This document shows, piece after piece, positions 25,355 to 33,837 of a stretch of DNA of 64,000 nucleotides (its first letter is position 1; every line of letters starts with the position of its first letter). The DNA is taken from NCBI GenBank assembly GCA_036557705.1, contig DATBHB010000163.1, forward strand, positions 1 through 64,000, given 5' to 3'. The notes under the pieces are model-generated. The model searched no databases. It was not told where the DNA came from and worked only from the letters and a program-made list of their open reading frames with translations. The position numbers and the translations under genes were made by a program. The DNA comes from VAZQ01 sp036557705 (GTDB lineage Bacteria > Pseudomonadota > Alphaproteobacteria > Rhizobiales > Xanthobacteraceae).

Positions 25355-26308
25355 CTATTGGCGGACCAGGTTGATCATGGCCTCGATATCGCCGCGCAGA
25401 AAGCAGGCCATGTTGTGTTCGATCGTGGGCAGCGCACGCTCCGCATAGGTATCGTAGAAGCCGGCCAGATGCGGGGAGATGATCACGTTCCTGGTGCTCC
25501 ACAGCGGATGGTCCGGCGGCAGCGGCTCGGTCTGAAAGACATCAAGCGCTGCACCGGCAATGCCGCCGCTTTCGAGCGCCTCGATCAGGGCATCCTCATC
25601 GACGATGCCGCCGCGCGCCAGGTTAACGAAATAGCTCGACGGCTTCATGGCGGCAAATTCGCGCGCGCCGATCAGCCGGTGGGTCTCGGCCGCGTAGGGG
25701 ACGAGCAGCACAAAGAAATCGAGTTCGGGAGCTGCCGCAAGCAGATCGCCGCGCAGGTACATGCGGTCAAAGCCCGTAACCGCGCGCCTCTTCGACGAAA
25801 AGCCGACGACCGTCATGCCGAGCGCCTTGCAGCGCGGCGCCAGCGCCTCGGCGATCAGCCCGACGCCGAAAATACCGACCGTCTTGCCGTCGAGAAGCTG
25901 TGACGGCCAGCGCCGCCAGTCGCGCCGGTCCTGATTGCGCACCGTCTGCGGAAACCTGCGGCACAGCGCCAGCATCAGCAGGATCGCGGTTTCAGACACC
26001 GGAGCGCCGTGAATGCCGCGGATGTTGGTGACAATGACGCCGCGCGGGAGCGACGGCTGGTCGATGATGCCGTCCACGCCCGTACCCAGCGCCTGCACCC
26101 ATTTGAGCTTACCGGCGTGACGAAATACCTCGTCGTCCATCATTGGCCCGAAGGTGAGCAGCACGTCGGCCGCCGGCATCAGCGGGATCGCTTTCGAGTA
26201 GTGATCGACGGCATCGATCGCAAGCTCCGGAAACCGCGAAGCAAGCTGCGAGCCGTAGATATTGCGCACCCCTTCATCAAAGGTCAGCAGGATGAGCAGG
26301 CGAGGCAT
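25355..26308 (-). CDS. D-2-hydroxyacid dehydrogenase family protein
   Basis: The product is 317 residues, an NAD(P)-dependent reductase of 2-keto acids. It has the Rossmann motif GKTVGIFGVGLIAEALA, the catalytic Arg in NLARGGIVDEDAL, the Glu in VFQTEPLPPDHPLW and the His in ISPHLAGF. It is of the glyoxylate/hydroxypyruvate reductase type. It lies downstream of the amidohydrolase on the same strand, with a short repeat between. Confidence 0.93.
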   Translation of the reverse strand: MPRLLILLTFDEGVRNIYGSQLASRFPELAIDAVDHYSKAIPLMPAADVLLTFGPMMDDEVFRHAGKLKWVQALGTGVDGIIDQPSLPRGVIVTNIRGIHGAPVSETAILLMLALCRRFPQTVRNQDRRDWRRWPSQLLDGKTVGIFGVGLIAEALAPRCKALGMTVVGFSSKRRAVTGFDRMYLRGDLLAAAPELDFFVLLVPYAAETHRLIGAREFAAMKPSSYFVNLARGGIVDEDALIEALESGGIAGAALDVFQTEPLPPDHPLWSTRNVIISPHLAGFYDTYAERALPTIEHNMACFLRGDIEAMINLVRQ

Positions 26309-26330
26309 TTCTGATTCCGATATTGATAGA

Positions 26331-26409
26331 GCGAATAGTGAGTAGTGAGTAGTGAAACTAAAGGACCAAGTTTCCCCTAACTACTCACTACGCACTACTC
26401 ACTACTCGC
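26331..26409. repeat. Palindromic AGTAGTGAGT repeat
   Basis: Tandem GTGAGTAGTGAGTAGTG units face CTACTCACTACGCACTACTC units across a short loop, forming a large hairpin. The end of the amidohydrolase gene (stop 26388) lies inside the second arm. Confidence 0.75.
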
Positions 26410-27368
26410 TGCGGCAATCGAAGAAGTCTTGCCGCGTTATTGAAACAGATGTCGCGACGCACGTCATCGGCAAGCGGCGTAGAGTCGATGAAATGAGCCG
26501 ATTCCTCGGCGGATTCGAAGGGATAATCGGACGCAAACATTACGTGGTCGTGGCCGAGTGCACCGATCGTGCAGGTAAGCGGCTCGGCCGAGCACATACC
26601 GGAAGTGGTCACGACAATATTGTCCTTGATGTATTGCGAGGGACGTTTGGCGAGCTTGACAGCGTAGAAGTCGGGTCCGGCGCGGCTGTCCAAGCGCCAG
26701 AGCAGAAACGGCAGCGTCTCGCCTAGGTGACCGAGCGCGAGCTTCGCGCGCGGAAAACGATCGAACGTGCCGCCGAAAATGAGCCGCAGGGCGTGCGTAC
26801 CGGTTTCCAGCGTCCATTCCCAGGTCGCTCGCCGCAGGCCCTTGTGCCCGGCGAGCGCCGGAAACAAAACCGGCGGATCGGCCGGGTGCAGATAGATGAG
26901 CGCTCCGAGAGCTTCCGCCCGTTCCCAGAACGGATAGAGCGCCGGATCGTCGAGATATTGGCCGTTGGTGTGACCGTTGATCATGGCGCCGTAAAACCCG
27001 AGATCGCGCATGCAGCGTTCGAATTCGGCTGCCGCTTCGCGGGCGTCCTGCATGGCGAGATGCGCGAACCCCCCGTAGCGGTCGGGCCGTCGGAGGATTT
27101 CGCGCGCCAGGAAATCGTTGGCCTGCCGCGCCCGCCGCACCGCGGTCGCCGTATCGTGCTCGGCCTGCACGCCCGGCCCGGAAAGCCCGAGAACGGCAAG
27201 CGAGATGCCGGCCCGGTCCATCACCGCAAGCCGGCGCTCGCCGAAATCGGTTAGCCGCGAGAATGCCTGCTCGCGCTTCGCCGCGGGCAGGTCGGCCGCC
27301 GTGGGATTCCAATAGTCCTCAAATGCGGGCAGCAGGAAATGCTCTTCAAGCGCAATTTTCTCGACCAA
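26388..27368 (-). CDS. Amidohydrolase, ACMSD / gamma-resorcylate decarboxylase type
   Basis: The product is 326 residues. The N-terminus KIALEEHF places Glu8 and His10 as in gamma-resorcylate decarboxylase; YLHPADP gives the third ligand, HLGETLPFLLWRLDSR matches the catalytic-His segment, and FASDYPFES the metal Asp. These enzymes decarboxylate aromatic acids such as gamma-resorcylate or 2-amino-3-carboxymuconate semialdehyde with a divalent metal. The last six residues (RVVSSA) and the stop are encoded by the repeat at 26331-26409. It is divergent from the cyclase gene. Confidence 0.9.
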   Translation of the reverse strand: MVEKIALEEHFLLPAFEDYWNPTAADLPAAKREQAFSRLTDFGERRLAVMDRAGISLAVLGLSGPGVQAEHDTATAVRRARQANDFLAREILRRPDRYGGFAHLAMQDAREAAAEFERCMRDLGFYGAMINGHTNGQYLDDPALYPFWERAEALGALIYLHPADPPVLFPALAGHKGLRRATWEWTLETGTHALRLIFGGTFDRFPRAKLALGHLGETLPFLLWRLDSRAGPDFYAVKLAKRPSQYIKDNIVVTTSGMCSAEPLTCTIGALGHDHVMFASDYPFESAEESAHFIDSTPLADDVRRDICFNNAARLLRLPQRVVSSA

Positions 27369-27527
27369 ACTGTCCTCCCTCAGGAGATCGAGCGGGCGTG
27401 CTTGCCGGATGCGTAGCCACGCTGATTTATGTTAGGCTTAACGTATATTGGCTCGCTGACAAAGACTACCGTGCAGCCGATCTAAGCGCCTCGTCTTTCC
27501 CCGGCGCGCAATTTGGGAGGATCCGCC
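27369..27527. promoter_or_regulatory. Divergent promoter region of amidohydrolase and cyclase genes
   Basis: This 159-base gap separates two divergent catabolic genes. It contains GTTAGGCTTAAC followed by GTATATT at about 27428-27446, an AT-rich partial palindrome that stands out from the GC-rich background. It is a plausible operator and -10 area for the plus-strand operon. No regulator gene lies beside it. Confidence 0.35.
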
Positions 27528-28370
27528 TTGGCGAAAAAGGTTCGCGGCGTCACTTTCGAGGACAACCACGACAACAGCATGGGCCTGGAATTCTACAACC
27601 TCTCACATCGTTTCGGATACCAGTCTCCGAACTGGCCTTATTTCGAGGATGTCAAGATCGAACGCATTCATTATCACGCCAAGTCCGGCGTGCTCTCGCA
27701 GAGAATAACGACCAGCATGCACAACACCACGCATATCGACGCGCCGGCCCATGTCGTACAAGGGACGCCGTTCATCGATGAGGTGCCGCTCCCGCACTTC
27801 TTCGGCTCGGGCATCGTGGTGTCGATTCCAAAAAAAAAATGGGAGTTCATCACTTACGACGATCTGGAAAAAGCTGCCGGCAAGGTCGTGCGCCCACGTG
27901 ACGTCGTGATCGTCAATACTGGCTGGCACAAATTCTATGAGGACAACGAAGATTATTTCTGCCGGGCTCCGGGATTCGTGCCTTCGGCCGGCGAGTGGTT
28001 CGTCGAGAAGAAGGTGAAGGTCGTCGGCCACGATACCCAGGCCAACGATCATCCGCTGGCCACCGCGATCGGCCCGCAGCGCAACGGGCCGCTTCACCCG
28101 CACCTTGCCGAAGAATACCGGCAGTGGTCCGGCGGGCGCGACTGGAAAGAGGATTTTCCGGAATGGGAGCCGGTGCATCGGATCCTTTTCCGCAACGGCA
28201 TCCTTGGTATCGAAAATGTCGGCGGCGAGATCGACAAGGTCACCGGACGGCGCTGCACCTTCGCGTTCTTTCCCTGGAACTGGGAGCGCGGCGACGGCTG
28301 CATCGTCCGCCTCGTGGCAATCGTCGATCCGAAGGGAAGTTTCCGAATCGAGAAGGGAGAGAAGTTCTGA
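27528..28370 (+). CDS. Cyclase family protein (kynurenine formamidase fold)
   Basis: The product is about 280 residues (PF04199-type). The metal-binding motif appears as HNTTHIDAPAHV, and further on come GHDTQANDHPLA and HRILFRNGILGIEN. Members hydrolyse formylkynurenine, isatin or cyclic amides. GGGAGGA lies six bases before a TTG at 27528, which I take as the start; upstream TTG 27513 overlaps the site itself. A run of ten A (27830-27839) encodes Lys-Lys-Lys inside the gene. The stop overlaps the cupin start. Confidence 0.88.
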   Translation: MAKKVRGVTFEDNHDNSMGLEFYNLSHRFGYQSPNWPYFEDVKIERIHYHAKSGVLSQRITTSMHNTTHIDAPAHVVQGTPFIDEVPLPHFFGSGIVVSIPKKKWEFITYDDLEKAAGKVVRPRDVVIVNTGWHKFYEDNEDYFCRAPGFVPSAGEWFVEKKVKVVGHDTQANDHPLATAIGPQRNGPLHPHLAEEYRQWSGGRDWKEDFPEWEPVHRILFRNGILGIENVGGEIDKVTGRRCTFAFFPWNWERGDGCIVRLVAIVDPKGSFRIEKGEKF

Positions 28371-28708
28371 TGCAGGTCAAACGCTTCGCCGAGGCAAAGC
28401 CCTACGACGCGCCCAATCATCGCAGCTGCCTCGCCTTGCGCCTGTTCGGCGCGGAAGCCGGCGGAACGGAGAGCCTGATCGTCGGGCTATCGCATTTTCT
28501 CCCCGGCGGCGGCGCCGGCCCCGATGCCTCGCCTCCCGAGAAGGTCTATTTCGTGCTCGCGGGCGAACTTACCGTAATCGTCGGCGGTAAGGAAACGGTG
28601 CTGAGAAAGAACGATTCCTGCGTTATCGGTGCGAACGAAATGCGCGAGATCGCCAACCGCGGCAACGACGTCTGCACAATCCTCGTCGCCATCGCGCCGG
28701 TGAAATGA
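28370..28708 (+). CDS. Small cupin-domain protein
   Basis: The product is about 112 residues. A single cupin barrel is suggested by HFLPGGGAGPDASPPEKVYFVLAGELTV and NDSCVIGANEMREI. The usual first-motif His pair is largely absent (only one His precedes the Gly-rich turn), so metal binding is doubtful. Its ATG shares the A of the cyclase TGA (TGATG), which indicates coupling and a related role, for example on the same substrate. Confidence 0.85.
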   Translation: MQVKRFAEAKPYDAPNHRSCLALRLFGAEAGGTESLIVGLSHFLPGGGAGPDASPPEKVYFVLAGELTVIVGGKETVLRKNDSCVIGANEMREIANRGNDVCTILVAIAPVK

Positions 28709-28718
28709 ACCTTGACTC

Positions 28719-28880
28719 GTCATCCTGAGGCGCGAGCATGCAATCAGCAAAAGCGCGTTTACGCGCGTCTTCGACGCAGTTTGATTGCATGCGAGCCTCG
28801 AAGGATGACGCGACCAATGTAGCCGTTATCCTTCGAGGCGCGCGCCCAAGGAAACCGGCGCGCGCACCTCAGGATAACGG
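28719..28880. repeat. Palindromic repeat, family B
   Basis: Outer words GTCATCCTGAGGCGCG and CACCTCAGGATAACGG with inner GCGCGTTTACGCGCGTCTTCG and GCGAGCCTCGAAGGATGACG pieces. It lies within a run of same-strand genes, between the cupin and the SDR. Confidence 0.8.
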
Positions 28881-28906
28881 TGAGAAGCACAACTTGTGAG
28901 AAAAGC

Positions 28907-29713
28907 ATGCCCGACGATTTCCTGAATAATCCGCTCTCGCTGTTCGACATTCGCGGCAAGGCCGCAATCGTCACCGGCGCCTCGGGAGCGTTCGGGTCGC
29001 TCGCCGCGAAGGTGCTCGCCGGTGCGGGTGCAAATGTGGTCCTCGCGGCCGGAAACGCAGCCGAGCTGACGAAGGTCTCCGGCGAATGCGAGGCGCTCGG
29101 CGGCGGCAAAGTCGAAGCGGTTGCGCTGCGGCCAAGCTCGGCAGCGAATTGCGACAAGATTGTTGAAGCCGCAGTGAAGCGTTTCGGCAGTGTCGATATC
29201 CTCGTGCTCGCCTCCGGCATCAACAAGGTCGCAAAGATTGTCGATCAGCCGCCCGAGACCTTCATGGAAGTCATGGACGTGAACGTCACCCAGTCCTGGC
29301 TGATGGCGCGCGCCGCCGGCAGGCAGATGCTGGCCCAGGGCCGCGGCGGCAAGGTCGTGTTCATGTCGTCGGCGCGCGGCCTTCTCGGTCACCCGGCGGG
29401 CTACACGGCCTATTGCGCGTCGAAATCGGCGATCGATGGCATCACCAAGGCGCTGGGCTGCGAATGGGGCGATACAGGAATTACCGTCAATGCCATCGCG
29501 CCGACCGTGTTCCGCTCACCGCTCACCGCCTGGATGTACGAAGACAACGAGCGCGCGACCGCTGTGCGCAAGGGATTCATTGCGCGGGTTCCTAAAGGCA
29601 GGCTGGGAGAGCCGTCCGATCTCGCTGGCCCGCTCCTCTTCCTCGCCTCCAAGGCATCGGATTTCTACACCGGCCATGTCCTCTACGCGGACGGCGGTTA
29701 CACGGCGGGCTAG
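28907..29713 (+). CDS. Short-chain dehydrogenase/reductase
   Basis: The product is about 268 residues. It has the cofactor motif VTGASGAFGSLAA, the LVLASGIN motif, catalytic Ser in VFMSSARGLLG, YCASKSA (YxxxK), and a C-terminal LYADGGYTAG typical of classical SDRs. ATG 28907 (MPDDFL) is preferred; a GTG at 28880 is in the repeat edge. It likely oxidises or reduces an alcohol/ketone in the same pathway as the 3-hydroxyacyl-CoA dehydrogenase-like gene after it. Confidence 0.92.
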   Translation: MPDDFLNNPLSLFDIRGKAAIVTGASGAFGSLAAKVLAGAGANVVLAAGNAAELTKVSGECEALGGGKVEAVALRPSSAANCDKIVEAAVKRFGSVDILVLASGINKVAKIVDQPPETFMEVMDVNVTQSWLMARAAGRQMLAQGRGGKVVFMSSARGLLGHPAGYTAYCASKSAIDGITKALGCEWGDTGITVNAIAPTVFRSPLTAWMYEDNERATAVRKGFIARVPKGRLGEPSDLAGPLLFLASKASDFYTGHVLYADGGYTAG

Positions 29714-29728
29714 AGTGGGACACTAGTG

Positions 29729-30631
29729 ATGGCGAAGGCGCGTATCGCGGTGGTCGGCGCGGGGCTGATGGGCCACGGCATCGCCCAGGTTTTTGCCGCT
29801 GCCGGTCACGAAGTGACGATCACCGATACGGTAACGGCGAGCCTCGATAGCGTGCGGTCACGCATTCTCGCAAACCTCGCGGATCTAGGTGACGATCCGA
29901 AGGCAATCGAGCGCGTGAGCCCGCAGTGCGATCTCGCGGCTGCCGTCCGCGATGCCGATTTCGTGGTCGAAGCGGTAAGCGAAGACTTGGGCATCAAACA
30001 GAATTTGTTCGCCGACATCGAACGGCATGTGCGCGGAGACACAATCCTCGCCAGCAACACATCAGTCATTCCTATCACGGCCATCATGAGCGGGCTTAAG
30101 CGCCGCGAGCGCGCGCTCGGTACGCATTGGTGGAACCCGCCGTATCTCGTGCCGCTGGTCGAGGTCATCGGGACGGCGTGGACCGCGCCGGAGGCAATTA
30201 AGTGGACGATGACGCTGCACGCCGGTGCCGGCAAGAACCCTGCGCACGTGAAAAAGGACGTGCCCGGCTTCATCGGCAACCGGCTCCAGCATGCGCTGTG
30301 GCGCGAGGCGGTCTCGCTGGTCGAGCGCGGCATCTGCGACGCCGAGACGGTCGACGCCGTCGTGAAGGCGGCGTTCGGGCGGCGCCTCCCAGTGCTCGGG
30401 CCGCTCGAAAACGCCGATCTCGTCGGCACCGACCTGACGCTTGCGATTCACCGAACGGTCCTGCCGGACATCGAATCGCGGCCCGGTCCCTCGCCCTATC
30501 TCGAAGCACTCGTGACCGAAGGCAAGCTCGGCTTCAAATCGGGCGAGGGATTTCGCAAGTGGAGCGCCGAGGAGCAGGCCGCACTGCGCGCCAGGGTGGT
30601 GCAGCATCTCAAGCAATCACGTGACAGGTAG
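29729..30631 (+). CDS. 3-hydroxyacyl-CoA dehydrogenase family protein
   Basis: The product is about 300 residues. The Rossmann motif IAVVGAGLMGHGIAQVFA begins the protein; the catalytic His/Glu segment reads GTHWWNPPYLVPLVEV, and DVPGFIGNRLQHALWREA and LGFKSGEGF are typical of the C-terminal domain. HWWNPP instead of HFFNP is found in relatives acting on non-CoA hydroxy acids, so the substrate may not be a CoA ester. The TAG stop is the first base-triplet of the repeat element beginning at 30629. Confidence 0.88.
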   Translation: MAKARIAVVGAGLMGHGIAQVFAAAGHEVTITDTVTASLDSVRSRILANLADLGDDPKAIERVSPQCDLAAAVRDADFVVEAVSEDLGIKQNLFADIERHVRGDTILASNTSVIPITAIMSGLKRRERALGTHWWNPPYLVPLVEVIGTAWTAPEAIKWTMTLHAGAGKNPAHVKKDVPGFIGNRLQHALWREAVSLVERGICDAETVDAVVKAAFGRRLPVLGPLENADLVGTDLTLAIHRTVLPDIESRPGPSPYLEALVTEGKLGFKSGEGFRKWSAEEQAALRARVVQHLKQSRDR

Positions 30632-30951
30632 AGCCCATTCCGATTAGGTTGAAGCGGTTCCTATGTTCAGTCGTCATCCTGAAGGCGCGAGCATGCGGCG
30701 GCTTCGCCGCATGCGAGCCTCGAAGGAGGGCGGCTGGTGCACAATCGTTCATCAGGCGTAGCGCGCAGGTCGGCCGTCGCCCTTCGATCTCGGGTTTACC
30801 CGAGATCGGACCTACACTGCGCAAGCCGGCAAAAGCCGACTTGCGATGGCTTGCCCGGCCGAAGAGGCCGGGCAAGCACCTCAGGGTGACGGGCGAAAGT
30901 GAATCGCTTGTGGCGATAGCGCTTCGTCAACCTGATTGGGAAACGCTCTAA
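30629..30951. repeat. Inverted-repeat element (family H) with a family-B repeat nested inside
   Basis: The left end TAGAGCCCATTCCGATTAGG faces the right end, which reads on the other strand TAGAGCGTTTCCCAATCAGG; the two match at most positions. Between them, 30673-30892 is a family-B element with extra internal hairpins (for example CATGCGGCGGCTTCGCCGCATG). It fills the gap between the 3-hydroxyacyl-CoA dehydrogenase gene and the transporter receptor. Confidence 0.7.
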
Positions 30952-30966
30952 GCCCAGGAAGCCGGA

Positions 30967-32235
30967 ATGAAATCAATGGACCGCCGCAATGTCGTAAAGG
31001 CCGGGCTCAGCGCGCTGGCCGGGCCCGCTGTACTGAAAATCATTCCGGTCAACGCCCAGTCGCACGTCATCAAGATCGGGCATGTGAGCCCGCGGACCGG
31101 GCCGATCGCTCCGTTCGGCGAGGCCGATCCGTTCATCCTCGACCAGATTGGGAAGCTGCTCGAAAAAGGAATTACCAGCGGCGGCCGCACCTATCCGGTC
31201 CAGATTGTTTCCAAGGACAGCCAGTCGAGCACATCGCGTGCGTCCGAAGTCGCTGCCGAGCTGATCCTGCGCGACAAGGTCGACCTCATCGTCGCCGCGA
31301 GCACGCCGGATACGACCAATCCGGTTGCCGATCAGGCCGAGGTCAACGAGGTGCCCTGCATTACGACGGATTGTCCATGGCAACCCTATTTCTTCGGCCG
31401 CAACGGCGATCCGAGGAAGGGCTTCGCCTGGACCTATCATTTCTTCTGGGGGCTCGAAGACGTGATTGCGGCGTTTCTTGCGCTCTGGAATAGCGCGCCG
31501 GTCAACAAGGTGGTCGGCGGACTGTTCCCCAACGACGCCGACGGGAATGCCTGGGGTGATGCTCAGCGCGGCTTCCCCAAGCCGCTTGTGGCGGCCGGCT
31601 ATCGGCTGATCGACCCCGGCCGCTATCAGCCGGTGAACAACGACTTCACCTCGCAGATCTCCGCATTCAAGAGCGCCGGCGCCGAGATCGTCACCGGCAA
31701 TATGATTCCGCCGGATTTTGCGACCTTCTGGTCACAGGCGGCGCAACAGGGATTTCGTCCGAAGATCGTGACGATCGGCAAGGCGTTGCTGTTCCCTTCC
31801 GTCATCAGTTCTCTCGGCGCGCGCGGCAACGGGTTAAGCACGGAAATCTGGTGGACGCCGAACCATCCGTTCAAGTCCAGCCTCACCGGGCAGAGCGCGC
31901 GCGAATTGACCCATGCCTATACCAACTCGACAGGCCGCCCGTGGACGCAGCCGATCGGCTTCAAGCACGCATTATTCGAGGTCGCAATCGACGTACTCAA
32001 GCGCACGCGCAATCTCGGCGACCCGAAATCGATTCTCGATGCAATTACAGCGACCAATTACGCGTCGATCGTCGGGCCGGTCCGCTGGACTGGCCAGCCG
32101 GTGAAGAACGTCGCCAAGACTCCGCTTGTCTCGGGCCAATGGCAGCGCAAGGGCAACGGCTTCGATCTCGTTATTACGCAAAACGAGACCGGGCCGCAGA
32201 TTCCGATCGGCGGCAAGTTGGAGCTATTGGCGTGA
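30967..32235 (+). CDS. Branched-chain-amino-acid-type ABC transporter substrate-binding protein
   Basis: The product is 422 residues, a LivK-like type I periplasmic receptor. The N-terminus MDRRNVVKAGLSALAG is a twin-arginine-like signal. IKIGHVSPRTGPIAPFGE and the Leu-rich middle domain fit the family, which is larger than LivK itself and usual for receptors of aromatic or amide ligands. AGGAAGCCGGA lies directly before the ATG. It begins a complete transporter of receptor, two ATPases and two permeases. Confidence 0.92.
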   Translation: MKSMDRRNVVKAGLSALAGPAVLKIIPVNAQSHVIKIGHVSPRTGPIAPFGEADPFILDQIGKLLEKGITSGGRTYPVQIVSKDSQSSTSRASEVAAELILRDKVDLIVAASTPDTTNPVADQAEVNEVPCITTDCPWQPYFFGRNGDPRKGFAWTYHFFWGLEDVIAAFLALWNSAPVNKVVGGLFPNDADGNAWGDAQRGFPKPLVAAGYRLIDPGRYQPVNNDFTSQISAFKSAGAEIVTGNMIPPDFATFWSQAAQQGFRPKIVTIGKALLFPSVISSLGARGNGLSTEIWWTPNHPFKSSLTGQSARELTHAYTNSTGRPWTQPIGFKHALFEVAIDVLKRTRNLGDPKSILDAITATNYASIVGPVRWTGQPVKNVAKTPLVSGQWQRKGNGFDLVITQNETGPQIPIGGKLELLA

Positions 32236-32257
32236 ATCGCGCTGGGGCACGTAATCT

Positions 32258-32360
32258 GCCCTCATGGTGAGGAGACGCGCGCTCTGCGCGCGCCGTCTCG
32301 AACCATGAGGGCAGCCCGGATCGCCCCGCCTCAACCTTCGAGACGCCTCAGGATGAGGCG
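32258..32360. repeat. Palindromic repeat, family B-like
   Basis: CCTCATGGTGAGGAG with CGCGCGCTCTGCGCGCG, then CGTCTCGAACCATGAGG and CCTTCGAGACGCCTCAGGATGAGG. It separates the receptor from the ATPase and may leave the receptor mRNA more stable than the rest, as is usual for binding-protein operons (inference). Confidence 0.65.
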
Positions 32361-32405
32361 GAGTGAGAGCTGCGCTAATCGAAAGATTACAGCAACAATT
32401 GTTAC

Positions 32406-33134
32406 ATGCCTCCGCTCCTTTCCCTCGACAATATATCGAAGCGGTTCGGCGCCATCGTGGTGGCGGACGGGATCGAGCTTTCGCTTGCCGATGGCGAGGC
32501 GCTCGGGATTATCGGCCCAAACGGCGCCGGGAAATCGACGCTCTTCGGCATCATCGCCGGGGCCATTGCACCCGATCGTGGGCGTGTCCTCTTTGGCGGC
32601 CGCGACATCACTGCCCTGTCGCCTGCCCAACGCTGCCGCATCGGGCTCGCGCGCTCGTTCCAGATTCCCCGGCCTTTCGGCGCCATGACCGTGTTCGAGA
32701 ACCTCGTGGTCGCCGCCGCATTCGGCAGCGGCCAGCGCGAGCGCGATTGCTACGAAGGCTGCATGGAAATTCTCGTGCAATGCGGGCTGGCCGACAAGGC
32801 GAACCGCCATGCCGGGACCCTTACCGTTCTCGAGCGCAAACGACTGGAGCTTGCGCGTGCGCTCGCCACTTCGCCGCGTGTGCTTCTCCTCGACGAAGTC
32901 GCGGGCGGGCTGAACGAGTATGAATGCACGGCCCTCATCGAACTGATCAAGACGGCGCAGCGGTCGGGCATATCGATCATCTGGATCGAGCACGTGGTGC
33001 ACGCGCTCCTGGCAGCAGTCGATCGCCTCGTCGTGCTGCATAACGGCGGCTTGATTGCCCAAGGAGCGCCGCAAGCCGTGATCAAGAGTCCGGCGGTTGA
33101 GGAGATCTACATGGGAATCGGTCCCGATGCCTGA
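32406..33134 (+). CDS. ABC transporter ATP-binding protein, LivG type
   Basis: The product is 242 residues with Walker A GPNGAGKST, Walker B VLLLDEVAGGLNEYE and a switch His in IWIEHVVHAL. The signature segment reads AGTLTVLERKRLELARAL, so the usual Gly-containing LSGGQ/LSYG is degenerate; related LivG-like proteins show similar loss. Its 3' end overlaps the LivF-type gene. Confidence 0.92.
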   Translation: MPPLLSLDNISKRFGAIVVADGIELSLADGEALGIIGPNGAGKSTLFGIIAGAIAPDRGRVLFGGRDITALSPAQRCRIGLARSFQIPRPFGAMTVFENLVVAAAFGSGQRERDCYEGCMEILVQCGLADKANRHAGTLTVLERKRLELARALATSPRVLLLDEVAGGLNEYECTALIELIKTAQRSGISIIWIEHVVHALLAAVDRLVVLHNGGLIAQGAPQAVIKSPAVEEIYMGIGPDA

Positions 33135-33831
33135 ACCACTCCTCCAGGTACAAGGACTTGACGCGTTCTACGGCAGTTTCCAGGCGCTGTTCCGCATTAC
33201 CGTCGAGGTCGACGCGGGAGAGGCCGTCGCCGTAATCGGCGCCAATGGTGCCGGCAAAAGCACTCTGCTCAACAGCATCGCCGGCCTGATCCCGGGGCGG
33301 CGGGAGGCAATCGTGTTCGACGGCGTCCCGATCGGCGGCATGCCGGCACATGAGGTAGCGGCGTGCGGGATTGCGCTCATCCCCGAAGGCAGAGCGCTCT
33401 TTCCATCGCTCACCGTCGAGGAAAACCTGCTGATCGGCGGTTCGCTCAAGCGCCGAGGACCCTGGAGCCTGCCGCGGGTGTATCAATTATTTCCTGCGCT
33501 CGCGGAACGGCGCCGCCTGCCGGCGACGGCGCTTTCCGGCGGCGAGCAGCAGATGGTCGCGATTGGGCGGGGACTGATGTCCAACCCGAAGCTCCTGCTG
33601 TGCGACGAGATCAGCCTCGGGTTGGCTCCAATTGTGGTGCGCGAAATCTATGCGCGGCTTCCGCCGATCCTTGCAGAAGGCATCTCGCTGGTGATTGTGG
33701 AGCAGGACCTGATGCAGGCGCTCAAGGCCGCGAGCCGCGTCTATTGCCTCCAGGAAGGGCGCGTTGCGCTGCAAGGCGCGGCCGGCGCGCTGAGCCGCGA
33801 GGCAATTGCGGCGGCTTACTTTGGGGTGTGA
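33127..33831 (+). CDS. ABC transporter ATP-binding protein, LivF type
   Basis: The product is about 234 residues with Walker A GANGAGKST, a canonical signature LSGGEQQMVAIGRGL and Walker B LLLCDEISLGLAPI. The start at 33127 overlaps the LivG stop by eight bases and matches the family N-terminus (MPEPLLQVQGLDAFYG). It pairs with LivG to form the nucleotide-binding dimer. Confidence 0.94.
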   Translation: MPEPLLQVQGLDAFYGSFQALFRITVEVDAGEAVAVIGANGAGKSTLLNSIAGLIPGRREAIVFDGVPIGGMPAHEVAACGIALIPEGRALFPSLTVEENLLIGGSLKRRGPWSLPRVYQLFPALAERRRLPATALSGGEQQMVAIGRGLMSNPKLLLCDEISLGLAPIVVREIYARLPPILAEGISLVIVEQDLMQALKAASRVYCLQEGRVALQGAAGALSREAIAAAYFGV

Positions 33832-33837
33832 AATCCG

